DNA of 64,000 bases from NCBI RefSeq assembly GCF_030068605.1, contig NZ_JASJOU010000002.1:434001-498000 (forward strand). Direction: 5' to 3'. Of this stretch, positions 1 through 9,169 are shown piece by piece. Under the pieces are notes generated by a model that was not told where the DNA came from, searched no databases, and was given only the letters and a program-made list of their open reading frames with translations. The first letter of the stretch is position 1. Each line of letters begins with the position of its first letter. The stretch comes from Xanthocytophaga agilis. GTDB taxonomy: Bacteria; Bacteroidota; Bacteroidia; Cytophagales; 172606-1. Both the position numbers and the translations under genes were made by a program.

Positions 1-155
1 GAACGAAATCTGTATCTGAGCCGTTAACAGAGCTGGATCAATGATAAACAGAAGGTAAGACTTTGATCAGGAAGTTCTTACCTCCCTGTAAATTCATATT
101 CAGAAAACAATAATTTCTGGTTTTATTCGTCAATATAAGAAAACGTCAGACAGCT

Positions 156-422
156 TTGTTTAAATTTCTGCTTATATCATTCGTTATTATCTTCGTACTT
201 TCACGTATTGGAGGATTTCTGTTTCGTAGCCTATTCTGGATGTTAGGTATGCGTGCTGTTGAAAAACAGATGCGTCACCAAGAACAAAATCAGCGCAAGC
301 AATCTCGTCGCAACGAGGGAGATATCAGCGTTGATTACGAAAGAAGCCAGACTAGCCAGAGAAATAAACGGAGTTCGCAAAGTGGTGATTACATTGATAT
401 TGATTACGAAGAAGTAAAATAA
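156..422 (+). CDS. DUF4834 family small membrane protein
   Basis: An 88-residue protein with one N-terminal hydrophobic segment (about residues 3-30) and a very polar tail rich in Arg, Lys, Gln, Ser and Asp, ending in the acidic stretch DYIDIDYEEVK. This layout matches the short DUF4834 proteins found throughout Bacteroidota; no function is established for that family. The reading frame opens with TTG at 156. No in-frame ATG gives the hydrophobic segment intact, so TTG is kept as the start, with some doubt. It is followed by a strong hairpin terminator, so it is probably transcribed alone or last in a unit that begins outside the window. Confidence 0.75.
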   Translation: MFKFLLISFVIIFVLSRIGGFLFRSLFWMLGMRAVEKQMRHQEQNQRKQSRRNEGDISVDYERSQTSQRNKRSSQSGDYIDIDYEEVK

Positions 423-434
423 TCTGTTTCTTAT

Positions 435-500
435 AAAACAAAAGGGTAAAGAAGGTATGAATGGCTCAACCATTGTAATGCTTCTTTACCCTTTTGTTTT
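435..500. terminator. Bidirectional hairpin terminator after the DUF4834 gene
   Basis: A perfect 20-bp stem (435-454 with 481-500) rich in A on one side and T on the other, with a second small stem AATGG/CCATT inside the loop. The T-run follows the stem on the plus strand and the A-run precedes it, so it can act in both directions. Confidence 0.85.
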
Positions 501-573
501 ATCCATCAGGATAATAGGGCTTGGTCTATTCACTGATTGAGATTTTGTTCATGTTTCGGTAACACGAAGCACC

Positions 574-603
574 TTTCCTGCTTCATAAAAAAAACTATCT
601 TTG
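574..603 (+). promoter_or_regulatory. Candidate promoter of lgt
   Basis: TATCTTTG at 596-603 fits the Bacteroidota -7 box TAnnTTTG. The upstream box is only TTTC, 18 nt away, so it is imperfect. It lies about 100 nt before the preferred lgt start. Confidence 0.4.
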
Positions 604-702
604 CGTTATTCTAAATTTGTCTATATCTGATAGGTACTAAAGATATCTCTGAAGCATTCTTTGGCCTATCCTTTTTTTATCCTGTTTTCAGCACATTTTA
701 CT

Positions 703-1845
703 ATGCTTTCATTTATTGTCTGGGACGTTTCACCCGAAATTTTTCGTGCTAAAGTTTTTGATATATTACTTGAGCCACGCTGGTATGGTTTATTCTTTGC
801 CCTGGGTTTTCTGATTGGTCAGCAAATCCTTTTTCATATTTTCAAAAAAGAAGGCAAGCCTGCTCAGGATGTTGAAACACTAACTGTTTACATGGTTCTT
901 GCCACTGTAATAGGCGCACGTCTCGGACACGTGTTATTTTATGAGCCTCAGGAATACTTTAAGGACTTCGACCATATTCTGGAAATTTTCAAAATCTGGC
1001 ATGGAGGCTTAGCCAGTCATGGAGCAGCCATTGCTATCCTATTTACATTCTGGTTATACGTTCGTAAGAAAAAGAACTCTGGACAAACTTATCTATGGGT
1101 AGCAGACCGAATTGTAATCATTGTGGCCCTATGTGGCTGTCTGATTCGCCTGGGTAATCTGATGAACTCCGAGATCATAGGAAAGCCTACTGATGCGTCC
1201 TGGGGATTTGTGTTTGCTGGCCCGGCTCGCAGTGCTATTATGACACCTTATCCTGACCAAGTACTAAAAGTTAGAACACAAAAAGATGAATCCAGAAAAG
1301 ATACTACAGTAAATGGTCAGATTTATGCCCCTTTAAAAGTAAAGGCTTATCTGGAGAAAGAATTTGCAAATACTGACATAAATAGCTTTGCCAAACGGGA
1401 TATTCCATCTGCTCTGGGACAAAGTCCTGAAGTAAGAGAACACTTCAGTTGGGAATTATCCCGACCATTTACACATACTGTGTCCAATGAAGATGGAGAA
1501 ACAGTAGCTGCGGTCAATGTGTATGGTGTTCCTCGCCATCCGGCTCAGTTGTACGAATCATTCTCTTGCCTATTATTGTGTCTTATGTTATTCCTGATAT
1601 GGAATCGGTACAAAGCCCAAACACCGCAGGGACTTTTGCTCGGACTGTTTCTGGTTGTATGTTTCGGATTACGGTTCTTTTATGAAACACTGAAAGAGCC
1701 TCAGGTGGACTTTGAACGGGAAATGCCGCTGTATATGGGACAATGGCTAAGTATTCCGGCAATTTTAGCAGGAATTATTATCATCATCATTGCCTTACGT
1801 AACAGCTCAAAACTGAATACAGATACAGTTTCCAAAAGAGCTTAA
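703..1845 (+). CDS. lgt: Prolipoprotein diacylglyceryl transferase
   Basis: Integral membrane enzyme that moves the diacylglyceryl group of phosphatidylglycerol onto the lipobox cysteine of prolipoproteins. The family motifs are clear: HGGLASHG at residues 100-107, an RLGNLMNSE block from about residue 149, and RHPAQLYE at residues 278-285. The 380-residue product is longer than proteobacterial Lgt because of a polar insertion between the second and third motifs (about residues 165-265), which is common in Bacteroidota. The open frame extends upstream to a TTG at 661, but the ATG at 703 gives the expected N-terminus, so it was chosen. A terminator shared with the convergent yidD follows. Confidence 0.95.
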   Translation: MLSFIVWDVSPEIFRAKVFDILLEPRWYGLFFALGFLIGQQILFHIFKKEGKPAQDVETLTVYMVLATVIGARLGHVLFYEPQEYFKDFDHILEIFKIWHGGLASHGAAIAILFTFWLYVRKKKNSGQTYLWVADRIVIIVALCGCLIRLGNLMNSEIIGKPTDASWGFVFAGPARSAIMTPYPDQVLKVRTQKDESRKDTTVNGQIYAPLKVKAYLEKEFANTDINSFAKRDIPSALGQSPEVREHFSWELSRPFTHTVSNEDGETVAAVNVYGVPRHPAQLYESFSCLLLCLMLFLIWNRYKAQTPQGLLLGLFLVVCFGLRFFYETLKEPQVDFEREMPLYMGQWLSIPAILAGIIIIIIALRNSSKLNTDTVSKRA

Positions 1846-1852
1846 AAAATAG

Positions 1853-1886
1853 AGAGGTCGCTGTATACTATACATTAGCGACCTCT
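1853..1886. terminator. Bidirectional terminator between lgt and yidD
   Basis: The 10-bp stem AGAGGTCGCT (1853-1862) pairs with AGCGACCTCT (1877-1886) around a 14-nt loop. It is flanked by A-rich and T-rich runs, so it serves both convergent genes. Confidence 0.85.
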
Positions 1887-1907
1887 TTATTTTATTGTTA
1901 TATCTAT

Positions 1908-2117
1908 TTATGGTACTGGATCGTAGCCATGTCCACCCCATGGATGGCAGCGGGAAATACGTCGTAAAGTGAGCCATCCGCCTTTAATAGCCCCATGCTT
2001 TCGGATAGCGTCAATACCATAGTGGGAGCAGGAAGGAGTAAACCGACAACTACTGGGAAAATATGGACTGATTCCATACTGGTAAAACCGAATCAATACA
2101 ATAAAAATATATTTCAT
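1908..2117 (-). CDS. yidD: Membrane protein insertion efficiency factor YidD
   Basis: A 69-residue protein with the full YidD signature: an N-terminal amphipathic/hydrophobic helix, then [14 protein letters not shown], a basic GAIKGGWL segment and [14 protein letters not shown] at the C-terminus. Members help the YidC/Sec machinery insert inner membrane proteins. Length and cysteine positions are normal for the family. It stands alone, convergent with lgt. Confidence 0.97.
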   Translation of the reverse strand: MKYIFIVLIRFYQYGISPYFPSSCRFTPSCSHYGIDAIRKHGAIKGGWLTLRRISRCHPWGGHGYDPVP

Positions 2118-2392
2118 ACGTTATCTGAGCGAACTTTTCACAATACGCACTCCTCTCCATAACTGACCATCTTTCTAATAAGTTCTGCAGTTCAGCAATT
2201 TAAGATGTCGGTCGATCAGAAAAAAATTACGGTTAAAAATAGATCTTGTTGTTTTCAAGACATACAATTAAAATAATTGCACAATCAACCATCAGCCTTG
2301 CCTTTTTTTGTGTAAATTATGTGCCCATAAATCTGCCAGGCTGATTTGAATCATTCATACTAAAAGAAAAAGTTTTAACTACAGGGTAGCCA

Positions 2393-3799
2393 ATGTTGGT
2401 ATATTTGTTTAGCTTATGGTTAAGTCTCTCGTCCTGCAGTACGCAGGCGCTGCCCGCCACTTCTATTCCTGATGAACCATTTCTGGTTATACATACTATT
2501 CATATAGAAGGAAATAAAAAAACCAATGCGGCGGTTATTATGCGGGAACTAGATATTGCTCCAGGAGATACACTGCCAGGTTCTCAGATTGATCTTGTTC
2601 TCAAGCGAAATAAAAATAAGATATTCAACACTAATCTTTTTAATAGTGTTGAGCTATTGTTGCAGCCTAATGAATTTGGCAACATTGATCTGGTTATTCA
2701 GGTAGCCGAACGATGGTATATATTTCCCATGGTGATTCTGGAGCTGGGAGATCGTAACTTTAACGAGTGGTGGAGTGAAAGGGGTCGAGATCTCCGACGC
2801 CTGAACTATGGACTCAGAATAGCACACAAAAATGTATTTGGCAATGGAGAAGAGCTCCGTGCAGTAGCACAATTTGGATTTACCAAACGTTTTGATCTGG
2901 CCTATACAATCCGTAATCTGGATAAAGCCCGTAAAAATGGTTTAGGTTTTCTGGTAAGCTATGCGACAAACAAGAATATGGCTTATCAGACGGAAGGAAA
3001 TAAGCTGGAGTTCCTCAATACCAATGAAGTTATGCGGGAACGCTTTTTCACATCTGTCCGTTTCTCAAGACGCCCTCAGTTCTATAATCAACATAGCATA
3101 GAAGGACGCTTCCACTACAATACTATTTCTGACTCCATAGCCAAGCTCAATCCTGATTATTTTCTGCATGGACAAACGCGTCAGCATTACTTTCAGTTAA
3201 CCTATGAGTTTGTTAATGACCGACGTGATCTGGTAGCCTATCCTCTGCGTGGCCACTACTTAGAGTTTGAACTTACACGTGCAGGCTTGTTACCTGCTGA
3301 TAATTTTGATAAAACATCTTTACGGGTAAACTTTGCACTTTATCGCCCTCTGGGAAAAAAGTTCTTCTGGAATATGAATATTCAGGGTATGACCTCCTAC
3401 CCTTCCCTACAACCATATGCTCAATATAGAGCACTGGGTTTTGGATTTGAATATCTGCGGGGATATGAACGATATATTGTGGATGGTCAACATTTTGGAT
3501 TTGCCAAGTTCACCTTCAAACGTGAATTGTTATCAACTGAGGTTAGTATTCCAGGATTCCGGATACAACAGTTTTCAACAATTCCAATTAGTCTTTACCT
3601 GACTACATTTGGTGATTTTGGGTATGTAGTAGACCCTACTCATAATCCTGGCAATGGCCTTCTGGCTAACAAACTGATTTACAGCACAGGTGCAGGAATT
3701 GATATTGTTACATTTTACAACGTAGTGATCCGCTTTAACTATGCTGTAAACCGACTGGGAGACAAAGGAATCTTCTTCAACTTTGTGCGGGATATATAG
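2393..3799 (+). CDS. BamA/TamA-family outer membrane protein
   Basis: A 468-residue protein with a short hydrophobic leader, one POTRA-like domain (about residues 33-110, beginning IHTIHIEGNKKTN), and a C-terminal region of alternating aromatic and polar strands typical of a 16-strand Omp85 barrel (about 125-468). BamA itself carries five POTRA domains, so this is a short Omp85 relative, perhaps for a specialised substrate or lipid traffic. The leader contains LSSC, which could be read as a lipobox, but a signal peptidase I site after TQA is as likely. ATG at 2393. Confidence 0.85.
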   Translation: MLVYLFSLWLSLSSCSTQALPATSIPDEPFLVIHTIHIEGNKKTNAAVIMRELDIAPGDTLPGSQIDLVLKRNKNKIFNTNLFNSVELLLQPNEFGNIDLVIQVAERWYIFPMVILELGDRNFNEWWSERGRDLRRLNYGLRIAHKNVFGNGEELRAVAQFGFTKRFDLAYTIRNLDKARKNGLGFLVSYATNKNMAYQTEGNKLEFLNTNEVMRERFFTSVRFSRRPQFYNQHSIEGRFHYNTISDSIAKLNPDYFLHGQTRQHYFQLTYEFVNDRRDLVAYPLRGHYLEFELTRAGLLPADNFDKTSLRVNFALYRPLGKKFFWNMNIQGMTSYPSLQPYAQYRALGFGFEYLRGYERYIVDGQHFGFAKFTFKRELLSTEVSIPGFRIQQFSTIPISLYLTTFGDFGYVVDPTHNPGNGLLANKLIYSTGAGIDIVTFYNVVIRFNYAVNRLGDKGIFFNFVRDI

Positions 3800-3803
3800 T
3801 ATT

Positions 3804-4850
3804 TTAGCTAACTTCTGTCTTATATTTAGGTAAGACAACCTGTAAGTCAGATATCTTTGCTTGTACTTTAGCCACAATCAGATCTATATCCTGTTTTTCC
3901 ATACAGTTAAAATGTCCCAAAGGACATCTCCTGTTACCATATTTACTACAAGGCTGGCATTTGAGCCCTGGCACCTGTATATTTTCATACATAGGCAACT
4001 GACCTGTATTCTGAAAGGAACTTCCATAATAAGGCTCCACATCCAGTTTAGGCGAAGTACTGCCCCAGATAGCTAATGTCGGTTTCTGAAATGCACTGGC
4101 TACGTATTGTAAACCGGTATCATGTGAGATAACCAGTGTAGACTTGCGTACCATATCTGCCGACTGATTCAGATTAAACTTGCCACATCCATTAAAAACT
4201 TTTGCTGAATCTACAGATGCAATCTGTTCACCTTCTTTACTCTCTTCTTTCCCTCCTAACAAGACAACAGGAAAAGGAAGTTTGGTACACAACTCTTTTA
4301 GTTTATGTACAGGCATCTTTTTAGTAGGATAAGAAGCACCAATGACGATTGCCACATAGCCTTGCTGATGTGTTACTGGCAATGTAGTCCAATTTACCTC
4401 ATCTGCTATCGGGACAAAATAATCGAGTCCCAGACCATCATCTTCTGCCCCGATTTCACGAATCACATCCAGACTTCGCTGGGTAATATGTCGTTTCGGC
4501 ATAAAATCGAGCCGGAACGTAGTTAACAGGAATTTCTGGATATTAAGCTTGTTGATAGTATAGGCTTTGGCAGGTAAAGCTTTTTTGATTCGTAAAGATC
4601 GCCCATTGTTCTGAAGATCTATAATGTAATCAAAACTGGCTTGTTTCAATTCAGGAAGTAACTCTCTGACACTTTTATCGTAATAGTAAAAACGATTTAC
4701 ATATGGATTGGCTTCAGTAACTGCTTTGAATGATTTCTTGGTAAGAAAATGGATTTCTGCATCAGGAAAACTTTTCCGCAGACACCGAATGGCAGGAGAT
4801 GCCAGGACAATATCACCAATAGCAGAAAAACGAATAATTAATACTTTCAT
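3804..4850 (-). CDS. Glycosyltransferase family 9 (heptosyltransferase-like)
   Basis: A 348-residue GT9 protein starting MKVLIIRFSAIGDIVLASPA, the usual N-terminus of ADP-heptose:LPS heptosyltransferases, with the C-terminal donor-site block ISHDTGLQYVASAF and IWGSTSP. Near the C-terminus there is a cysteine-rich patch (GLKCQPCSKYGNRRCPLGHF) seen in many Bacteroidota GT9 proteins and possibly binding metal. It probably adds a heptose or related sugar to the LPS core at the inner face of the inner membrane; the actual sugar cannot be read from sequence. Its stop is only a few bases from the stop of the convergent BamA-like gene. Confidence 0.88.
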   Translation of the reverse strand: MKVLIIRFSAIGDIVLASPAIRCLRKSFPDAEIHFLTKKSFKAVTEANPYVNRFYYYDKSVRELLPELKQASFDYIIDLQNNGRSLRIKKALPAKAYTINKLNIQKFLLTTFRLDFMPKRHITQRSLDVIREIGAEDDGLGLDYFVPIADEVNWTTLPVTHQQGYVAIVIGASYPTKKMPVHKLKELCTKLPFPVVLLGGKEESKEGEQIASVDSAKVFNGCGKFNLNQSADMVRKSTLVISHDTGLQYVASAFQKPTLAIWGSTSPKLDVEPYYGSSFQNTGQLPMYENIQVPGLKCQPCSKYGNRRCPLGHFNCMEKQDIDLIVAKVQAKISDLQVVLPKYKTEVS

Positions 4851-5187
4851 AGATAATCGGTGGGCTAGTGTATAGTCTATACTCCTCTACCATAATCACA
4901 TTATACCCTATAACTGTATGTCTACTGCTTGTAGTTATAATCAGCTTGTATCTCTATAGGATGAAAGGAGGTGGTAATTCTACGCAATAAATAAGAATTT
5001 ACCAACACCGATTTTACAGAGAAACATCTGATATATTTTCTATAAACAGAAAATATTATATACTTTGCATCTCAAAGTACTTTTAAGATATTTACTTTTT
5101 GTATTTTTGACAATTAATGAATACACTGTTGTTGGTCCAAACAAAACTATTTCATTTAACCGGTTTAAAGCTAAAATCCTCACAACC
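4851..5187. other. Divergent intergenic region with a short palindrome
   Basis: This gap separates the minus-strand GT9 gene from the plus-strand DUF1361 gene and should hold both promoters. A perfect palindrome GTATAG-T-CTATAC lies at 4870-4882, about 20 nt before the GT9 start. No clear TTTG/TAnnTTTG pair was found in either direction. Confidence 0.4.
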
Positions 5188-5847
5188 ATGAAACTATCAC
5201 TCATTCAGAAACCTATTCACTTCCTATTATTATTATCAGGCATCTGTTGTCTTATGTTAGTCTGGAGATTAATCTCCTCAGAGTCTCTTCAATACAGCTT
5301 TATGGCCTGGAATCTATTTCTTGCCTGGGTTCCGTTACTGATTATGTTATTCATCCAGAATTACGAACCCGTGTACGTGAACAAGTATGTAGTGATAGCA
5401 GTAGGTTTAGCTTTCTGGCTCTTGTTTCTCCCCAATGCTCCTTATATTATAACAGATTTGATGCATTTACGTTATCGGAAAGGGTATACGCTTTGGTATG
5501 ATTGCCTTATGGTATTCTCATTTGCCTCTGTAGGTATGTATACAGGCCTTTATTCCATGTTACTGGCACATAAGCTTGTTAATCGGTTATTTGGTCCATC
5601 GTTTGGCTGGACGCTGATTCTAGGTTCTCTTGGATTAAGTGGCTTTGGCATATACCTGGGCCGTTTCAGTCGCTGGAATAGCTGGGATTTGTTTCTACAA
5701 CCACATCATCTATTCATGGATATACTTAGGCAGGCGTTTAATCCAGCCGCACTTAAGTTATCGGTAGCATTTGCACTGGTGATGGTATTGTTTTACTTTG
5801 TTTTTTTAAGTTTCATTCAACTAGCCAAACATGAATCTGCTTCGTAG
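5188..5847 (+). CDS. DUF1361 membrane protein
   Basis: A 219-residue polytopic membrane protein with about six or seven hydrophobic segments. The WLLFLPNAPYIITDLMHL block and the GFGIYLGRFSRWNSWDL block are hallmarks of DUF1361, whose function is unknown. The frame is open from a TTG at 5065, but the ATG at 5188 gives the normal family length and is preferred. Its 3' end overlaps the diacylglycerol kinase gene by 17 nt, so the two are translationally coupled and may both act in membrane lipid or envelope metabolism (inference). Confidence 0.85.
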   Translation: MKLSLIQKPIHFLLLLSGICCLMLVWRLISSESLQYSFMAWNLFLAWVPLLIMLFIQNYEPVYVNKYVVIAVGLAFWLLFLPNAPYIITDLMHLRYRKGYTLWYDCLMVFSFASVGMYTGLYSMLLAHKLVNRLFGPSFGWTLILGSLGLSGFGIYLGRFSRWNSWDLFLQPHHLFMDILRQAFNPAALKLSVAFALVMVLFYFVFLSFIQLAKHESAS

Positions 5848-6220
5848 TGCAATAAAGAGTCTGCAAAAAACATTTCGAAGTTTCCGGTTTGCGATACGGG
5901 GTATTGGCTTTGTGATCCAATATGAAAACAATACCCGTATTCATCTACTTGCCTCATTGGCATCCATTATCGTAGGAATGCTACTCAAACTTAACTACAT
6001 TGAGTGGACCATTATCATTACTCAGATAGTACTTGTGTGGTCAGCAGAAGCCTTCAATAGTGCAATAGAAAAAATTGTAGATTTTATTTCTCCAGATTTC
6101 CATCCCAAAGCAGGGGCCATTAAAGATATTGCAGCAGGAGCCGTTTTATTTATTGCCATAGGAGCGGCTATCACAGGGCTTATCATCTTTGGCCATAAAA
6201 TTTGGATACTGATAGCTTGA
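5831..6220 (+). CDS. dgkA: DgkA-type diacylglycerol/undecaprenol kinase
   Basis: A 129-residue small membrane kinase of the prokaryotic DGK family with the signature EAFNSAIEKIVDFISP (about residues 77-92) and the following HPKAGAIKDIAAGAVL block. Three membrane segments are visible. Members phosphorylate diacylglycerol or undecaprenol using ATP; which lipid is used here cannot be decided from sequence. It overlaps the upstream DUF1361 gene. Confidence 0.92.
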   Translation: MNLLRSAIKSLQKTFRSFRFAIRGIGFVIQYENNTRIHLLASLASIIVGMLLKLNYIEWTIIITQIVLVWSAEAFNSAIEKIVDFISPDFHPKAGAIKDIAAGAVLFIAIGAAITGLIIFGHKIWILIA

Positions 6221-6597
6221 CCTAACTAAGTAGCTTCTTTTTTCTGATCAGAATTGTAGTTGGCCGGCTTTCATGACTAGAATTCCGATCAGATTTTTAT
6301 TTTTCATCCTCTACAAATCATTTCCTGTCAAAAAAGATTTGAACAGAATACCGATCACTCTGAAAAGTTATTCGAATAATGGTCACTTCTGGATTTGACC
6401 TAAACTATGTTCACTTTCACAGATGAACGGAGTTTAGGTCAATGTTGAGAAATACTTAAACTCCGTTCATTTTCCATAAATATCAGAAGTTTGATGGTAT
6501 TCAGTAATTATCAGGGTTCTGGTAATCTTATATAAGCATCAGAACTCTGATATGGTTATCTGACAGTATTGCCTGCTAAGAGTGGCCTATAAAAGAA
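6221..6597. repeat. Intergenic region with three copies of an inverted motif
   Basis: No gene is visible. The motif TAAACTATGTTCA (6401-6413), its inverted form TGAACGGAGTTTA (6424-6436) and a third copy TAAACTCCGTTCA (6457-6469) can form two alternative stem-loops. The first pair extends to an 18-nt imperfect stem (6396-6413 with 6424-6441). Related AGAATnCCGATCA words occur near 6282 and 6338. It could be a small RNA, a processing site or an operator. Confidence 0.5.
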
Positions 6598-6626
6598 AAC
6601 CCTCAATTGCAAAGCAACTGAGGGTT
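6598..6626 (-). terminator. Terminator of trxA
   Basis: A stem of 13 pairs with one G-U (6598-6610 with 6614-6626) and a very short loop, followed on the minus strand by a T-rich run. It lies just past the trxA stop. Confidence 0.85.
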
Positions 6627-6653
6627 CAGGTTATGAATCAAATAGAAGTCGGC

Positions 6654-6989
6654 TTATTTTACGCTTTCTTCCATTGCTGCGTTAAGTTTCTGAGCTAAGA
6701 TTGCCTTGGGAGCAACACCAACCTGCTTGTCTATCACTTGACCATTTTTAAAGATCAATAGCGTTGGGATGTTACGAATTCCGAAACGATGAGGGATCTG
6801 AGAGTTATTCTGCACGTCCAGTTTACCAACGATAGCTTTTCCTTCGAAATCTGCTGCCAGCTCTTCTACAGCAGGTGCTATTATTTTACAAGGACCACAC
6901 CAGTCAGCCCAGAAGTCTATCATTACAGGTTGATCACCAGCAATGATCTGATCAAAGTTAGAATCGTTAATTTCGATTGCTTTTCCCAT
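6654..6989 (-). CDS. trxA: Thioredoxin
   Basis: A 111-residue thioredoxin with the classical active site WADWCGPCKIIAP and the cis-proline region RNIPTLLIFKNG. It has no signal peptide, so it is the cytoplasmic disulfide reductase that works with thioredoxin reductase. Length and start (ATG, complement of 6987-6989) are standard. It is monocistronic with its own terminator. Confidence 0.97.
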   Translation of the reverse strand: MGKAIEINDSNFDQIIAGDQPVMIDFWADWCGPCKIIAPAVEELAADFEGKAIVGKLDVQNNSQIPHRFGIRNIPTLLIFKNGQVIDKQVGVAPKAILAQKLNAAMEESVK

Positions 6990-7283
6990 GATAAGTAAAA
7001 TTAGATAGATTTTGTAAGATATTAATTTCTTTGCTTAAAACTACGTATTTTCAAGCACTACTCTAGCATAATACTTTTTTTGTGTATAAAGTTCCAAAAG
7101 CATATTTCACTGTTATACATACTAAAACTATACCCTCTGTACGTTTTCATTTTAACAACCCTTTCTTACAACTGGAGCATCCTTTCTCTCACCCAATCCG
7201 GTTCTGATTGCCTATAACTTTTGTTCTATTGATATTCGTCTATGATTTCAATAATCTTACTCTATCAATATAACTACCTCATT

Positions 7284-7808
7284 ATGAAAACGCTACAAAG
7301 CCTATTACTCTCTCACATTCTATTCTTTACACTTATGTCAGGAATAGCCCAAAACAGTGATAAATACCACTATAATCAGGTGTATGATTATAGTGGTAGT
7401 GACATTGTTCCCTATAATTACAACGCAGATGAATTAACAAAACTTGCCAAAAGTTTTATTGGAGTGCCTTATATCGCTGAAGGAAAAGAACCCTCAGGAT
7501 TTGATTGCTCTGGTTTTACCTTTTATGTCTACAAACAATTTGGTATCTATCTTCCCTATTTCTCCAGCGAACAGGGTTCTATTGGCAGTCAGGTATATAT
7601 GGAGGAAGCACAACCTGGTGATCTTATATTCTTTACAGGATCTGATCCTTATACCTCCACAGTAGGACATGTGGGTATTGTTGTTTCCAAGAAAGGAGAA
7701 AAACTTGCCTGGGTCCATGCCACTACAAGCAAAGGTGTACGTATGGATACTATGGCTAATACCTATTATAAAGCTCGCTTCCTGGCAATCAGACGAGTAG
7801 CTAACTAG
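7284..7808 (+). CDS. Secreted NlpC/P60 peptidoglycan hydrolase
   Basis: A 174-residue exported cysteine peptidase. An N-terminal signal peptide ends near GIAQNS, followed by a short linker and an NlpC/P60 domain with DCSGF (Cys75), GHVGIV (His129) and VHATT (His145), the expected Cys-His-His set. Such enzymes cut peptide stems of peptidoglycan, usually the gamma-D-glutamyl-diaminopimelate bond. An upstream in-frame ATG at 7242 would spoil the signal peptide, so the ATG at 7284 was chosen. It is only the catalytic domain, without SH3 or LysM targeting modules. Confidence 0.9.
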   Translation: MKTLQSLLLSHILFFTLMSGIAQNSDKYHYNQVYDYSGSDIVPYNYNADELTKLAKSFIGVPYIAEGKEPSGFDCSGFTFYVYKQFGIYLPYFSSEQGSIGSQVYMEEAQPGDLIFFTGSDPYTSTVGHVGIVVSKKGEKLAWVHATTSKGVRMDTMANTYYKARFLAIRRVAN

Positions 7809-7962
7809 CTCTCGTCATTTTTTATTTTCCCATCCAATTATTTTTTCGGCTTAAATCCTGTTTTTTCCCTTTTTATTAGTATATTTATCCTCGCTACCCA
7901 TACAACAGACTCAAAAACTTCCTCTAATATATTTTTTCACACCTTTAAACTCCTTAAAGTGT

Positions 7963-8400
7963 ATGATGGTACAACAGCTTTTGAATTACAAGTCGATTGA
8001 CACGGTTTGGTCAGTACGTTCTATGTCCAATGTATATGATGCATTGGTGATGATGAACGAGAAGAATATTGGAGCCGTGTTGGTAATTGATGATGATCAT
8101 CTGGTTGGGATCTTCTCAGAAAGAGATTATGCACGTAAAGGTATCCTGCAGGGACGCGCTTCTCAGCAAACGTACATTTTTGAAGTAATGACTAAAAAAG
8201 TCATTACAGTTACGCCTCAGGATAAAATTGAGTATTGTATGAAACTGATGTCAGAGGGACATTTCAGACATTTACCCGTTGTTCAGGAAGATACTGTAGT
8301 AGGTGTGATTTCCATTACAGATATTTTAGATGCGATCATCAGAGAGCAAAAAGCAAGAATATCTTCTCTGGAAAGCTATATTACGGGGACACCTTTATAG
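7963..8400 (+). CDS. Protein with two CBS domains
   Basis: A 145-residue stand-alone CBS pair. The first domain (about residues 10-65) contains NIGAVLVIDDDHLVGIFSER and the second (about 73-135) contains HFRHLPVVQEDTVVGVISIT. CBS pairs bind adenine nucleotides and act as energy or ligand sensors; no enzyme domain is attached here. Start could be ATG 7963 or the next codon ATG 7966. The partner is unknown. It is convergent with the response regulator downstream and shares a terminator with it. Confidence 0.9.
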   Translation: MMVQQLLNYKSIDTVWSVRSMSNVYDALVMMNEKNIGAVLVIDDDHLVGIFSERDYARKGILQGRASQQTYIFEVMTKKVITVTPQDKIEYCMKLMSEGHFRHLPVVQEDTVVGVISITDILDAIIREQKARISSLESYITGTPL

Positions 8401-8415
8401 GTGCAAGTAAAAACA

Positions 8416-8449
8416 TATATCTCCTGTCAGGAAACTTACAGGAGATATA
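8416..8449. terminator. Bidirectional terminator between CBS gene and response regulator
   Basis: A perfect 12-bp stem TATATCTCCTGT (8416-8427) with ACAGGAGATATA (8438-8449) and a 10-nt loop, placed between two convergent genes. Confidence 0.75.
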
Positions 8450-8479
8450 CATTATTTGTAAGTATGTGTCGGTATATAC

Positions 8480-9130
8480 TTAGATCAGTTTTTGTTCCAT
8501 TGCAACACGTACCAGCTCTACTGCATTTTTAACTCCCAGCCGTCTCATCATGCTGGCTCTATGATTGTCTACAGTGCGTACACTCAGATTTAATTTCTCT
8601 GCAATCTCCCGGCTGTTAAGTCCATCTACAATATATTTGAGCACTACTTTCTCCTTCTTTGAGGGCTTGGTCCGCTTATCTTTTACATTATCAGGTTGTT
8701 TTACTTTATGCAGGTAGGCGTTCACAATGATATTGGAAACCGACTGACTAAAGTATTTTTCCCCCTGATTCACTGTCAGCAAAGCGTGCAGCATTTCTTC
8801 ACGTGTTGTATCTTTTAGCAAATAGCCACCTGCACCGGCTTCAATAGATTTCATAATGTAATCCTCATTATTATGCATCGAGAGGATTAGGCAACGGGTG
8901 GATAAGCCCAACTGACTGATCTCCTGAGTAACCTGAATTCCATTTAACAAAGGCATTGCAATATCTACCATTAATATATCGGGCGACAAACTTTTCACCT
9001 TTTCTACAGCTTCTGCTCCATTTGAGGCTTCTCCTGCAATTTCAATTTCCTCAAATTCTTCCAGAATGGAACGAATCCCATTTCTAACAATAGTATGGTC
9101 GTCAGCCAATACAACTCTGATTTTTTTCAT
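8480..9130 (-). CDS. NarL/LuxR-type response regulator
   Basis: A 216-residue response regulator. The receiver domain (about 1-120) has the acidic pair D10-D11, phospho-acceptor D56 in MVDIAMP, and K106. The C-terminal LuxR-type helix-turn-helix (about 150-215) reads LNSREIAEKLNLSVRTVDNH. It is encoded 39 nt downstream of the histidine kinase at 9170-10645 and is its obvious partner. The architecture is the same as NarL/NarP. The target genes are not shown by the sequence; nitrate assimilation genes in this window are candidates because of the kinase's sensor domain (inference). Confidence 0.93.
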   Translation of the reverse strand: MKKIRVVLADDHTIVRNGIRSILEEFEEIEIAGEASNGAEAVEKVKSLSPDILMVDIAMPLLNGIQVTQEISQLGLSTRCLILSMHNNEDYIMKSIEAGAGGYLLKDTTREEMLHALLTVNQGEKYFSQSVSNIIVNAYLHKVKQPDNVKDKRTKPSKKEKVVLKYIVDGLNSREIAEKLNLSVRTVDNHRASMMRRLGVKNAVELVRVAMEQKLI

Positions 9131-9169
9131 TATCGGGTAGTTTGTTGAATAGAGAGTTTACGTTGTACA

